Source: Euzebya rosea (GTDB lineage: Bacteria; Actinomycetota; Nitriliruptoria; Euzebyales; Euzebyaceae). Taken from it: 64,000 nt of DNA. The stretch spans positions 160,946-224,945 of the forward strand of contig NZ_PGDQ01000008.1 in assembly GCF_003073135.1 (NCBI RefSeq), in the 5' to 3' direction. This document shows, one piece after another, positions 50,098-61,237 of this stretch. Position 1 is the first letter of the stretch. Every line of letters begins with the position of its first letter. Below the pieces are notes generated by a model, which had not been told where the DNA came from, did not search any database, and saw only the letters and a list, made by a program, of their open reading frames with translations. Position numbers and translations under genes: made by a program.

Positions 50098-50904
50098 TCA
50101 GCGCCTGTCCGGGTGTCCGGTCCACGGTTCGACCTCGCGGACGGTGCGGGGGGTCCGCGGGCCCTCGAGGCCCCAGGCGATGACCCGCCGCAGCGCCTCC
50201 CTGACGATGCCGCCGTGCATCTTGGACTGCCCCTCCTCGCGCTCGGAGAAGGCGACCGGCACCTCCGCGATCCGGTAGCCGGCCCGCCAGGTGCGGATGG
50301 CCCCCTCCACCTGGAAGCTGTAGCCCTCGGAGGTGATCGAGTCGATGCCGATCGCCCGCAGGGTGGAGGTGCGGTAGGCGCGGTAGCCGGCGGTGGCATC
50401 GGCGACCGGCAGCCCGGTCACGACCCGCACGTAGAGGTTGCCGAACCGCGAGAGGACCTTGCGGCCGACGCCCCAGCCGTGCGTCGACCCGCCCGGTACG
50501 TAGCGGGACCCGATGACGAGGTGCGCGTCCTCCAGCCCCGCCAGCAGGCGCGGCACGTCGGCGGGGTCGTGGGACAGGTCGGCGTCCATCTCCACGAGGG
50601 CATCGAAGTCGCGCGCCATGCCCCAGGCGAAGCCGTCGCGGTAGGCCGACCCGAGGCCGAGCTTGGCACCGCGCTCCAGGAGGTGGACCCGGTCACCGGC
50701 CAGGGGGTGGGACCTCACGATCTCGCTGGTCCCGTCGGCGGAGCCGTCGTCGACGACGAGCACCTCGGTACCTTCGTCGGCGGCCGCGAACAGGCGCTCG
50801 AGGACCGTGCCGATCGTGGCCGACTCCTCGTAGGTCGGCACGATGACGAGCGCACGACGCACACCCACGCCGTTGCCCTGCTGTGGTTCCCCGGAATCTC
50901 CCAT
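50098..50904 (-). CDS. Polyprenol-phosphate mannosyltransferase (Dpm1-like, GT2)
   Basis: The 268-residue glycosyltransferase has the GT2 start VRRALVIVPTYEESATIGTV, VLVVDDGSADGTSEIV, the metal-binding DAD in VEMDADLSHDPADV and VIGSRYVPGGSTHGWG. The late motif SKMHGGIVREALRRVI is typical of dolichol/polyprenol monophosphomannose synthases. It would transfer mannose from GDP-mannose to a polyprenol carrier for lipoglycan or glycoprotein synthesis. No C-terminal membrane part is present, so it is the soluble type. A later GTG (VGVRRAL) is an alternative start. Confidence 0.87.
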   Translation of the reverse strand: MGDSGEPQQGNGVGVRRALVIVPTYEESATIGTVLERLFAAADEGTEVLVVDDGSADGTSEIVRSHPLAGDRVHLLERGAKLGLGSAYRDGFAWGMARDFDALVEMDADLSHDPADVPRLLAGLEDAHLVIGSRYVPGGSTHGWGVGRKVLSRFGNLYVRVVTGLPVADATAGYRAYRTSTLRAIGIDSITSEGYSFQVEGAIRTWRAGYRIAEVPVAFSEREEGQSKMHGGIVREALRRVIAWGLEGPRTPRTVREVEPWTGHPDRR

Positions 50905-50985
50905 CAAGCGGGGGAAGCTACACCGTCCACCCCTGTCCACGAGAGCGGGTGGCATGTCGATCGGCCGGGTGGAGGGCCTGCGACG

Positions 50986-52296
50986 ATGGATGGCATGAGT
51001 GCAGAGGCCGCGGCCCGAAGCGCGCGCCGCGACAGCAGCACGCGCGCTGTTGTCATGGGCGGGATCGCATCGGGGCTGGGTGCCTACGCCTTCACCATCC
51101 TCGGTGCCCGGGTGCTCGGCCAGCACGACTACGCCCCCGTCGGGGTGCTGTGGACCCTGCAGTACCTGATCCACACCGTCGGGCTGCTGTCCCTGGAGGC
51201 CTACGTCACCCGCACCGGCCGCATGGGACGGGGGCCATGGACCTGGATCGTGGGCCTGGTCATCGGCCTGACGACGCTGACCGGCGTCTTCGCCATGCAG
51301 CTGTTCGGGTCGACCGATCCCGTGTGGCCCCTCGCCGCCGGGCTGATCGCGCTGGGGTTCGGCACCCATGTCGCCGCTCGCGGGCTGAGCGCCGCCGACG
51401 AACGGTTCACCGTCTACGGGGTCCTGACCGGCAGCGAGTCGCTGCTGCGCCTCGTGATCGCCGTGGCGGCCATGATCATCGCGCCACGCGCCGAGGTGCT
51501 GGCCCTGACCCTTGCGGGCGGCGCGTTCGTGTCGGGAGCCTGGTGGGTGCTGGCCGGCCACGGGCCGCGACGCCTGTTCGGCTCGAATCCGGCCCCGGCT
51601 CGCGCTGCGGCACGCGGGGACGTGGTGGCCACGCCAGCGGAGGAGTCCGCAGCAGGTCCGTCGGCCAGGCCCGCCCAACCGGCAACCACGGCCACGCCGT
51701 TCCTTGCGACCACGACCCTCGCCAACGCCATCGCGCAGGTGCTGCTCGCCGGCGGGCCGCTGGTCACCGCGTTGCTCGGCGCCGACCCGGCGGTGACCTC
51801 GATGGTGTTCGTCACCACCACCGCCGCCCGTGCGCCCCTGGTCCTGCTGTACTCCGGCCTGCTGGCCCGCATCCTGCCGTACCTCCAGCAGGCCACCCAC
51901 CAGCCGTCGCTGCTGTGGCCGCGGATCCGCAAGGTCATCCGCTACGGCCTCGTGGCGGTGCTGCCCGTGGCCGGTGCCGGCGTCGTGCTGGGGCCGCCGC
52001 TGGTCGCGATCGCCTTCGGGTCCGATCTGCGCCCGAGCCCCACGTTCGCCGGCCTGACCGCCGCCGCCGTCTTCCTGGCCTGCGCGGCGCTGCTCGCCAA
52101 CCAGGTCGTGATCGCGCTCGACCGCCACGTCTCGCTGGCGCCGCCGTGGCTGCTGGCCCTGGCCGTGGCCGGGGTCGTGATGGTCAGCGGGGCGGGCGGT
52201 GACCTGGCGATGCGGGCGGCCCTGGTCACCTTCTCCGGCCTGACCGTCGCGGTCGCCGGCGTGACGACGCTGATCGTCCGTACCGTCCGGCCATGA
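50986..52296 (+). CDS. MATE/Wzx-like polysaccharide flippase-type membrane protein
   Basis: The 436-residue protein has about 12 hydrophobic segments. The N-terminal AVVMGGIASGLGAYAFTILG and ARVLGQHDYAPVGVLWTLQY resemble the MOP superfamily of lipid-linked sugar flippases. A polar loop of about 30 residues near 200-230 separates the two halves. GGAGGG at 50971 fits the ATG at 50986 better than the ATG at 50995. It overlaps the next gene by 4 nt (ATGA), so transport and assembly functions are coupled. Confidence 0.75.
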   Translation: MDGMSAEAAARSARRDSSTRAVVMGGIASGLGAYAFTILGARVLGQHDYAPVGVLWTLQYLIHTVGLLSLEAYVTRTGRMGRGPWTWIVGLVIGLTTLTGVFAMQLFGSTDPVWPLAAGLIALGFGTHVAARGLSAADERFTVYGVLTGSESLLRLVIAVAAMIIAPRAEVLALTLAGGAFVSGAWWVLAGHGPRRLFGSNPAPARAAARGDVVATPAEESAAGPSARPAQPATTATPFLATTTLANAIAQVLLAGGPLVTALLGADPAVTSMVFVTTTAARAPLVLLYSGLLARILPYLQQATHQPSLLWPRIRKVIRYGLVAVLPVAGAGVVLGPPLVAIAFGSDLRPSPTFAGLTAAAVFLACAALLANQVVIALDRHVSLAPPWLLALAVAGVVMVSGAGGDLAMRAALVTFSGLTVAVAGVTTLIVRTVRP

Positions 52297-53618
52297 CCCC
52301 CGACCGTCGGCGCACGATCGGCCTGGTGCTGCTGGCGCTGGTGGGGGCCACCGTCGCCACCCAGGTGCGGTACAGCGGGGCGCCCCCATGGGCGACGGTC
52401 TGGGCCGAGGACGGCCGCCTGTTCCTGTTCGAGGCATGGGACCTCGGCGCTCGGTCGCTGTGGCATCCCTACGCCGGCTACCTGCACACCGTCCCGCGGC
52501 TGCTCGCGCTGGTCGCGACGGTCCTGCCCGTCCGGCTGGTCGACGCGTGGTTCTCGCTGGCCTCCGGCGGGATCGTGGCCGGCCTGGCGACCTACGGCTG
52601 GTTCGCCTCGGCCAGCCTGCTGACGACGCGGTGGGCACGGACGGCGCTGGCCGCGTTCGTCGTCCTGTGCACCTGGGGCGCCTACGAGACGCTCGCGAAC
52701 ATCACCAACCTGCACTACTACCTGATGGCCGGCGGGCTGCTGGCGCTGGCCGACACACGCGGTGGACGGGGCCGTCAGGCGCTGGGCAGCGTGGTCTGCC
52801 TGACCGCGACGCTGTCCTCCATCTTCGCCCCGCTGCTGGGGCCGGTCGCAGCCTGGCGGGTGTGGCGTGATCGTCGGTCGTTGTCGGCCCCGACCCTGTG
52901 GCCGGTGTGGGCGACGATCGTCGGGACTGCTGTGCAGGCGGTGGCGGTGCTCGGCCGGATGCGTGCCGGCGAGTCGGTGGGCGACGCCGGCGGCGCTCCC
53001 CTCGACCTGATCTGGATCTACCTGCAGCGGGTCGTCACCGAGCTGGTGACCGGGCACACCATCGGCCAGCGGCTGTGGCTGTCCCTGGGCGCCGTGCTCG
53101 TGGTCGTCGTGGCGCTCGCCGTCGGTGCCCTGCTGGTCGCCGGCATCGTCCGCGAGCAGACCACCGCCGCACGTGGGACCACGGTCGCCCTCGTCCTCGG
53201 GAGCGTCGTGTTCTTCGCGGCGCTGCTGTTCGTGCGCGGACCGGACGTCCAGCTGGCGGTCACCTGGGACGGTGGGCACGTCCCGACCAACGGCGGACGC
53301 TACGCGCTGGTGCCGGGGATCCTGCTGTTCGTCGCGATCCTCCGCAGCCTCGAGGCCGTGCAGCTCCGGCCCGGGATGCTGGCCGGCGTCGTCACGCCCG
53401 GGCTGGTGCTCGGCGGGGTGCTGCTCCTGGCGGTGTGGTCCTTCGACGCCCGCCCGACGACGCTGCGGTCCGCCGGCCCCGCATGGAACGTCGAGGTCGA
53501 CATCGCCGAGGACGCCTGCACGTCACCGGAGGAGATCGCGCAGGTGGTCATCCCGCCACGCCAGGGCGACGCCGACTGGCGTGCCCCCATCCGGTGCGCC
53601 GACCTCACCGACGGCTGA
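52293..53618 (+). CDS. Multi-pass membrane protein, possibly a GT-C glycosyltransferase
   Basis: The 441-residue protein has about 10 hydrophobic segments. It carries an acidic loop after the first helix (WATVWAEDGRLFLFEAWDLG), where GT-C enzymes hold their catalytic Asp/Glu, followed by LHTVPRLLALVATVL and NITNLHYYLMAGGLLALAD. The C-terminal 60 residues form a soluble tail. The position behind a flippase-like gene supports a role in surface glycan assembly. The family was not positively recognised. Its 3' end overlaps the convergent methyltransferase gene by 14 nt. Confidence 0.6.
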   Translation: MTPDRRRTIGLVLLALVGATVATQVRYSGAPPWATVWAEDGRLFLFEAWDLGARSLWHPYAGYLHTVPRLLALVATVLPVRLVDAWFSLASGGIVAGLATYGWFASASLLTTRWARTALAAFVVLCTWGAYETLANITNLHYYLMAGGLLALADTRGGRGRQALGSVVCLTATLSSIFAPLLGPVAAWRVWRDRRSLSAPTLWPVWATIVGTAVQAVAVLGRMRAGESVGDAGGAPLDLIWIYLQRVVTELVTGHTIGQRLWLSLGAVLVVVVALAVGALLVAGIVREQTTAARGTTVALVLGSVVFFAALLFVRGPDVQLAVTWDGGHVPTNGGRYALVPGILLFVAILRSLEAVQLRPGMLAGVVTPGLVLGGVLLLAVWSFDARPTTLRSAGPAWNVEVDIAEDACTSPEEIAQVVIPPRQGDADWRAPIRCADLTDG

Positions 53619-54600
53619 GCAGTCCCTTGAGGCGGTTGCTGATCCGCCGCTTGGTGTCCAGCAGCGCCTGCTCCCGGTGGGTGATCTCGCTCGTGACGAA
53701 CCGCGGGTCGGGCTCGGGTTCGGGACGGACGTGGTCGGCCGGCAGCACGAACCCCTCCTCGACCAAGCGGGCCCGCTCGGCCGGGTCGAGGTCACGGGGC
53801 ATGCGCTCGAGCACGGCGAAGAACTCCAGGGTGTCCACGGCCGTCGGGTCGACGTGGGCGACGGTGAAGTCGAGGTAGCCCATGCGGGCGAGGACCTGCA
53901 GCTGGCGGACCAGGCTGCGCGGGGTGAACAGCCACACGTGGCAGTCCATGTAGGTGTCCTCGGTCATGGCTCGCACGGCCATGTGGTGCGCGGTCTCCAG
54001 CGGGAACATCGTCGTCTCGCGGCCGGGTCGACCGTCCCATGCCGCCCGGGCGTCGACGGTGACCGCCTCGTGGTGGTGGTCGAACACCGCGCGGACCGAC
54101 GGGCGGGTGTCACCGTGCTGGTGGGCCAGCAACATCTGCCCGACGGTCGTCGCGGGTCGTCGGGCGTCGAAGGAGTACCGCCGGTCGGGGATGGCCAGCG
54201 ACAGCCGACCGCCGTCGACCAGCACGTCGGCGATGTCGGCCAGCCAGCCGATCAGGTCGGGGACGTGTTCGATGACGTGGGAGGCGACGACCCAGTCGAA
54301 CGGGCCGGCCACGGCGGTGGCCTCGGCGAGCGACCGGGTGCGGTCACCCACGACGAGGGGGAAGTCGACCTCGACGATCTCGTCGATCGGCGTCCCGGGA
54401 TGGGCGGCGTAGTACTCGCGCAGCCCTGGTGTGCGGTGAACGTCGACGTAGCGGACGTCGCACTCCTCCTTCAGCGCCACCGGCTGGTACAGCGGCCCGA
54501 TCTCCAGCCCGCGGCCCATCTCGAGGTCCAGGGAGGCAAGGATCCGCCGACGACGGTGGAGGAGGGCGGCAGGGTCCTGGGGCGGGCGTTCGACGGTCAC
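53605..54600 (-). CDS. SAM-dependent methyltransferase of a surface-glycan cluster
   Basis: The 331-residue protein has motif I MGRGLEIGPLYQPVALKEEC (about 28-47), motif II VRYVDVHRT, FDWVVASHVIEHVPDLIGWL (about 100-119) and GGRLSLAIPDRRYSFD. This version with LEIGP in place of a glycine-rich GxGxG loop is found among methyltransferases next to rhamnan and mycolyl-glycan genes. The C-terminal 150 residues include a VFDHHHEAVTVDA insert and a basic end (DTKRRISNRLKGLLSRR). The GTG start gives the shortest complete domain. The acceptor is unknown. Confidence 0.78.
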   Translation of the reverse strand: MTVERPPQDPAALLHRRRRILASLDLEMGRGLEIGPLYQPVALKEECDVRYVDVHRTPGLREYYAAHPGTPIDEIVEVDFPLVVGDRTRSLAEATAVAGPFDWVVASHVIEHVPDLIGWLADIADVLVDGGRLSLAIPDRRYSFDARRPATTVGQMLLAHQHGDTRPSVRAVFDHHHEAVTVDARAAWDGRPGRETTMFPLETAHHMAVRAMTEDTYMDCHVWLFTPRSLVRQLQVLARMGYLDFTVAHVDPTAVDTLEFFAVLERMPRDLDPAERARLVEEGFVLPADHVRPEPEPDPRFVTSEITHREQALLDTKRRISNRLKGLLSRR

Positions 54601-54668
54601 GCCCGGCAGTGTCTCGTGTCGACCCGGCCGACGCGCCGTCCCGATGCCGGGCGATCGGGCGCGGCCGA

Positions 54669-55871
54669 TCAGATCGCGGCGAACCAACCCATCGCGCCGC
54701 GGTGGGCGATGGAGTGCTGGTGCGGGTGGAACATGTAGCGACCACGCTCGGACAGGGTGAACTCCAGGATCGCCCGGTCCATCTGGCCGAGGGTGACCAC
54801 GTCGTTGGAGAACGCCGGGGTGTCGCCGATGCCGGCCGGGTAGACGTCGAAGGTCTCGGCGTGCAGGTGGAACGACGCGAGGGGGTCGAACTCGGTGGCG
54901 TTGACGACGTAGGCCCGGACGGGCTCGGCCGTGGGGAGCTTGATCGGGAACTTCTCGTAGAAGCCGGCGATGCCGTTCCAGGCGTACACCTCGTTGCGGC
55001 CGTCCTCGTCGAGGTCGAAGCCCGACAGCAGCAGCGCCACCTCGTGGGCGGGTGGTCGTCCACCCGGCGGGTCGACGATCAACATCCCGTACAGCCCGCG
55101 GGCGATGTGGCGGTCGATCGGCATGGTGTGGCAGTGGTAGGGATGCACGCCGGCAGGCCCCGCGACGATCTCGTAGACGGTCTCGCCACCCGGCGGCACG
55201 GGCTCCCAGCCGTCGTGGAACGGGGAGTGCCGGCCGTGGAAGTGCAGGTTGTGGTCGTGTCCGGTGGCGTTGCGGAACCGGACGCGGATGGTCTGGCCCT
55301 CGGTGGCTCGGATGATCGGACCCGGCACCGTGCCGTTGTAGGTCCACGCCTGGAGGGTGTGGCTCCGGCTGATCCGATGGGCCCGCTCGACCACGTCGAT
55401 CTCGACCTCGACCGCCTCGCCCGTGGAGGTGGACGTCGCGGGAGGGGGGACGGTCACCCCGTCGAGCGCGTCCTCGGCCACGTCCTCCGGGGCGGCGTAC
55501 GGCCCGCCGTACGGTCCGGCGGCCGCGCCCACCGGCAGCTCCGCCGACATGGCGCCGGGGTTGGCGGTCGGGTAGCCACCGGACGCGGAGTGGGCGACGT
55601 GGTCGACATCAGCCGACCCCACGACCGGTGCCGCAGCCTGCGCCCCCTTCGCGTGGGTGATCGCGTGGGTGCTGACGGCGCCGATGGCCATGCCGCCACC
55701 GAGGACCGACAGGCTCCCGCCCCCGAGGCTTCGGAGTGCCTGTCGCCGGCCGACCCTCCGATGGCCGGCCGCGGTCCCGGACGCGGCGGTGCCGGTCGTG
55801 GTGGGCTCGCCGGAACCGGCCGCGCCGCCGTCGGCTGGCGTCACCTCGTCGGGCTCGGCCCTGTCACTCAC
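54669..55871 (-). CDS. Two-domain multicopper oxidase, Tat-exported
   Basis: The 400-residue protein has a long Tat signal (VGRRQALRSLGGGSLSVLGG). A linker of about 60 residues is followed by two cupredoxin domains. Copper ligands are visible in HDHNLHFHGRHSPFHDG, VHPYHCHTMPIDRHIARGLY (HCH and the following Met), ASFHLHAETFDVYP and RYMFHPHQHSIAHRGAMGWF. This arrangement belongs to two-domain laccase/nitrite-reductase-like oxidases, which work as trimers. The gene lies 18 nt downstream of the cupredoxin/beta-helix lipoprotein gene on the same strand and is surely co-transcribed. The substrate is unknown. Confidence 0.88.
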   Translation of the reverse strand: MSDRAEPDEVTPADGGAAGSGEPTTTGTAASGTAAGHRRVGRRQALRSLGGGSLSVLGGGMAIGAVSTHAITHAKGAQAAAPVVGSADVDHVAHSASGGYPTANPGAMSAELPVGAAAGPYGGPYAAPEDVAEDALDGVTVPPPATSTSTGEAVEVEIDVVERAHRISRSHTLQAWTYNGTVPGPIIRATEGQTIRVRFRNATGHDHNLHFHGRHSPFHDGWEPVPPGGETVYEIVAGPAGVHPYHCHTMPIDRHIARGLYGMLIVDPPGGRPPAHEVALLLSGFDLDEDGRNEVYAWNGIAGFYEKFPIKLPTAEPVRAYVVNATEFDPLASFHLHAETFDVYPAGIGDTPAFSNDVVTLGQMDRAILEFTLSERGRYMFHPHQHSIAHRGAMGWFAAI

Positions 55872-55889
55872 GAATCGTCCCTCTCCGGT

Positions 55890-57833
55890 TCAGACCACTC
55901 CACCGATCAGCAGCGCTGCCACCACGACGATCAGCCACACCAGCGTGCCACCGACGGCGACCAGGAGTCGTCGTCGCCACGACCAGCCGTCGGCGGCCAG
56001 GCCGGTGTAGGCGATGACGCCGACGGTCGGCCATCCGACGGCGGCGAGGGACCAGCCAGCCTTCTGCCACGTCGCCTTCTCGCCACGCCACAGCCGGGCA
56101 AGCGCCCACAGCCCGCCGAGGAGCCAGACGAGGACGGGGATCCACCACATCAGCGCCCCGTACAGCACCGGCCAGAAGCCGCCGTCCAGCGGGATGCCGA
56201 ACAGGGTCGTCCGGCGGTCGGCGATCTCCACCCCGTCGGGCATCGTCGGGGTGACGATCGCATCTGGGTCGAAGTCCAGCCCGGCGAACACGTCGACCGC
56301 CGGCACGACCGGTGCGTCCGCGCCGCCGGGCAGCTGGGCGAAGTCCATCTCCGGCTTGGGTGCCTCGCCGTGCGCGAGCTGCGGGTTCTGGCCGGCGTTG
56401 ACCTGGGCGATGCGGGCCAGCGGGTCGGCTGCGGTGGCAAGTCCGTACCACAGGGGCAGGTTGATGCCGTCGCAGCGGTGCAGCAGCCCGGCGAGGAACG
56501 GCAGGGTGGTGTCCGCGTCGTTGTCGGCGATACAGGACCCCTGCTCCAGCGGACCGCCGATGGCCAGGTCGGACCGGCCCGAGCCGCGGATGACGTTGTC
56601 ACGGATCTCGTTGCCGCCCGACGGCCAGAACTGCTCGTCGATCATCGACACGACCTGCACGCCCGACGTCGGGTTGTTGACGATCAGGTTGTTGCGGACC
56701 ACCGCGTCGCGGACGCCGGCCAGGACCACGCCGTTGCCGTAGGCGGACCACTCGGCGGTGCGGTTGGGCGCCCGGCCCACCTCACCGTTGTCGTGGATCC
56801 AGTTCCCGGCGATCACCACGTCGTTGGCCGGCGGCAGCAGCTCGGAGTCCAGCGTGTTGGGCACGATGCCGGCGACGTTGTGCCGCCACTCGGAGTCGAC
56901 GATCCAGATGTTGCCCGAGGCGTTGGTGCCGGAGTAGCCGAGGCCGTTGAACTCGGCGAGCACGTCGGTGACGACGGCGTTGCACGGGTCGCACTGGCCG
57001 ATGTAGTAGCCGGCGTCCCACGAGCCCGAGGCGTAGCTGTGCTCGAACAGCCCGTCGACGGAGTCGAAGGCGTAGATGCCGTAGACCCAGTCGTCGATGG
57101 CGGTCAGGTAGCTGCCGCGATAGCCGGTGACGCCGTTCCAGAAGAACCCGTTGACGGTGTAGCCGCGGGCGGTGAGGTTCTCGATGGCCACCCCGTCGGC
57201 GGTGACGGCGAACCCGTTCTCGCGGGTCAGCTCGCCGTCGAGGATCACCTCGTTGCGGTCGGTGCCGCGGATGACCAGCCCGGGGGTGGTGACCGACACG
57301 GCCTCCCTGTAGACGCCGGGCCCGATCAGGACCAGGTCGCCGGGGTCGGCGGCATCGACGGCGTTCTGGATCGTCGGGTGGTCCTCGGGCACGCGCCGGG
57401 TCTCCCCGGTCCATTCGGCAGGCGCGTCGGACCCGGCCGCGGCCACGTCGACGGCGTCGGCAACGTCACCCACCACCAGCGTGCCGACCATGCCCTGCCA
57501 GCGGCCCGCCTCGTTCTGCGTGGCGTGCAGCGAGCAGTAGTAGGCGTACAGGCCGGGGTCGTCGATCGTCACCGTCCAGTCCTCGCCGGGCTGGGTGTTG
57601 TCCCCCGTCTCGTCGACGGAGACGAACGACCCGTCGTCGGCGATGACGTTGTGGGGGACCCGGCCGGCGTTGCGGAACCGGACCGGTTCGCCGGGGTCGA
57701 CCTCGACGACGGCGGGGGCATAGGTGTTGTCCAGCATGCGAACCTCCACCTCGTCGGCAGATGCACCGCTGCAGGCGGCGGCCAGCAGTGCGCCGAGGAG
57801 GAGGAGTGCACGCATGGGGATCAGGCGTGTCAC
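55890..57833 (-). CDS. Lipoprotein with cupredoxin and right-handed beta-helix domains and C-terminal membrane helices
   Basis: The 647-residue protein has a lipobox in LLGALLAAACSGAS (Cys near 21). A cupredoxin domain (about 25-125) carries copper ligands in RVPHNVIADD, YYCSLHATQ and WQGMVGTL. A parallel beta-helix of NosD type (about 150-420) has repeats such as IQNAVDAADPGDLVLIGPGV, GVAIENLTARGYTVNGFFWN and DAVVRNNLIVNNPTSGVQVV. Three or four helices close the protein (LYGALMWWIPVLVWLLGGLW, TLVWLIVVVAALLIGGVV). TAGGTT ends 6 nt before the GTG, so it is probably leaderless. It is the first gene of an operon with the multicopper oxidase. Confidence 0.8.
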   Translation of the reverse strand: MTRLIPMRALLLLGALLAAACSGASADEVEVRMLDNTYAPAVVEVDPGEPVRFRNAGRVPHNVIADDGSFVSVDETGDNTQPGEDWTVTIDDPGLYAYYCSLHATQNEAGRWQGMVGTLVVGDVADAVDVAAAGSDAPAEWTGETRRVPEDHPTIQNAVDAADPGDLVLIGPGVYREAVSVTTPGLVIRGTDRNEVILDGELTRENGFAVTADGVAIENLTARGYTVNGFFWNGVTGYRGSYLTAIDDWVYGIYAFDSVDGLFEHSYASGSWDAGYYIGQCDPCNAVVTDVLAEFNGLGYSGTNASGNIWIVDSEWRHNVAGIVPNTLDSELLPPANDVVIAGNWIHDNGEVGRAPNRTAEWSAYGNGVVLAGVRDAVVRNNLIVNNPTSGVQVVSMIDEQFWPSGGNEIRDNVIRGSGRSDLAIGGPLEQGSCIADNDADTTLPFLAGLLHRCDGINLPLWYGLATAADPLARIAQVNAGQNPQLAHGEAPKPEMDFAQLPGGADAPVVPAVDVFAGLDFDPDAIVTPTMPDGVEIADRRTTLFGIPLDGGFWPVLYGALMWWIPVLVWLLGGLWALARLWRGEKATWQKAGWSLAAVGWPTVGVIAYTGLAADGWSWRRRLLVAVGGTLVWLIVVVAALLIGGVV

Positions 57834-57839
57834 GGGGGC

Positions 57840-57845
57840 AACCTA
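57840..57845 (-). promoter_or_regulatory. -10 box of a probable leaderless promoter (cupredoxin/MCO operon)
   Basis: On the reverse strand TAGGTT ends 6 nt before the GTG at 57833. Confidence 0.45.
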
Positions 57846-57934
57846 GGCAGCCGGCCGAACAACTGTCAATGACCTCCAGTTTCGGGGGACATGACGGTGT
57901 GTGACCCCCGGCGGGTCCGGCGGATGGACCGACG

Positions 57935-60231
<2,297 letters not shown>

Positions 60232-60239
60232 GGACACCG

Positions 60240-60283
60240 AGGCTAGACGAATTTGCACGCCGTGCAATTACGCATGGCGTGCA
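60240..60283. promoter_or_regulatory. TetR operator with -10 box, divergent region
   Basis: TTGCACGCCGTGCAA (60253-60267) is a perfect palindrome (TGCACG/CGTGCA). A third CGTGCA half-site lies at 60278-60283. TAGCCT, the likely -10 of the tetR gene, is at 60240-60245 on the reverse strand, so the operator would cover the promoter. Confidence 0.65.
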
Positions 60284-60388
60284 TGATTTTCGGCATGCCT
60301 GGTTCGGCAGCGGGATTCGCCCCCTCCTCCTGCGTCAGGAGGCACAATCCTGTCCATCGCACGAGACGACGTCCGGGCCCTACGGGCC

Positions 60389-61192
60389 ATGCGACTGCTG
60401 GCTGGGCTACGGGGGCTACCGCCGATGGCCGCCGTCACCGCGTCGCTCGTGCTGGTGCTGGTCGTGGCGTTGGTCGACCGGGTCACCGGTCCCGACCTGT
60501 CGGTCACCGCGGGCTACATGCTGGCGGTGCTGATCGTCACCGCCGTGATGCGCCAGCCGATCCCCGACCTCGTTGCCCTGCTCTGCGCGAGCGTCGGGGT
60601 CGCGCTGTCGCTCGGACAGCCGGGCGCTGGCGGCCTGGCCACCGAGATCGCGTCGGGAATCAGCCGCCTGATCGTCCTGATGGTCACCAGCCACCTCGGT
60701 GGCCTGCTGCTGGTCATGGTCGACACCCTCGAGCACGCCGCCACCACCGATCCGATGACGGGGCTGCTCAACCGGCGGGGGTTGATGGCCATGCTCGACA
60801 CCGCGATCGCGCAGGCCGACCGGCGAGGAACCGAGGTAACGGTCGTGGCCTTCGACCTCGACGGCCTGAAGCGCGTCAACGACGAGGAGGGGCACCACGC
60901 CGGCGATGCGCTCATCCGCCGGTTCGCCGACGTGCTGCGCGGTGAGGCGCGGGCGGCCGACCACGTCGCCCGGGTCGGCGGGGACGAGTTCGTCGTCGTC
61001 ATGCCCAACATCGACGAGCAGGGCGCCCGTGCGCTCGAGAACCGGCTGACCGCGATCCCCCGGACCCCCTCGTTCGGCTACGGCCTGTCGGTCAGGAGCC
61101 CGGGCGGCGACGACGCCACGACGCTGCTCCACGCCGCCGACCTCGCGCTGGTGGCGGCGAAGCAGCGCCGGCGAAGGAGTGCAGAGGGGTAG
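60389..61192 (+). CDS. Membrane-bound diguanylate cyclase (GGDEF)
   Basis: The 267-residue protein has four hydrophobic segments in residues 10-120 (VTASLVLVLVVALVD, AGYMLAVLIVTAVM, LLCASVGVALSL, SRLIVLMVTSHLGGLLLVMV) and a GGDEF domain (about 130-265). DPMTGLLNRRGLMAML opens the domain, FDLDGLKRVNDEEGHHAGDA follows, and the active site VARVGGDEFVVVMP is intact. RAAD, five residues before GGDEF, is a correct inhibitory I-site. It should make cyclic di-GMP. No Shine-Dalgarno is obvious; the start was chosen for length and context. Confidence 0.85.
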   Translation: MRLLAGLRGLPPMAAVTASLVLVLVVALVDRVTGPDLSVTAGYMLAVLIVTAVMRQPIPDLVALLCASVGVALSLGQPGAGGLATEIASGISRLIVLMVTSHLGGLLLVMVDTLEHAATTDPMTGLLNRRGLMAMLDTAIAQADRRGTEVTVVAFDLDGLKRVNDEEGHHAGDALIRRFADVLRGEARAADHVARVGGDEFVVVMPNIDEQGARALENRLTAIPRTPSFGYGLSVRSPGGDDATTLLHAADLALVAAKQRRRRSAEG

Positions 61193-61225
61193 CGGGCCGG
61201 GGTTCCCCTGCTGCGCATCGGCCTC

Positions 61226-61231
61226 TACGGT
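61226..61231 (+). promoter_or_regulatory. -10 box of a probable leaderless promoter (second VOC gene)
   Basis: TACGGT ends 6 nt before the ATG at 61238. An out-of-frame ATG lies 4 nt before the start. Confidence 0.45.
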
Positions 61232-61237
61232 GCATGC

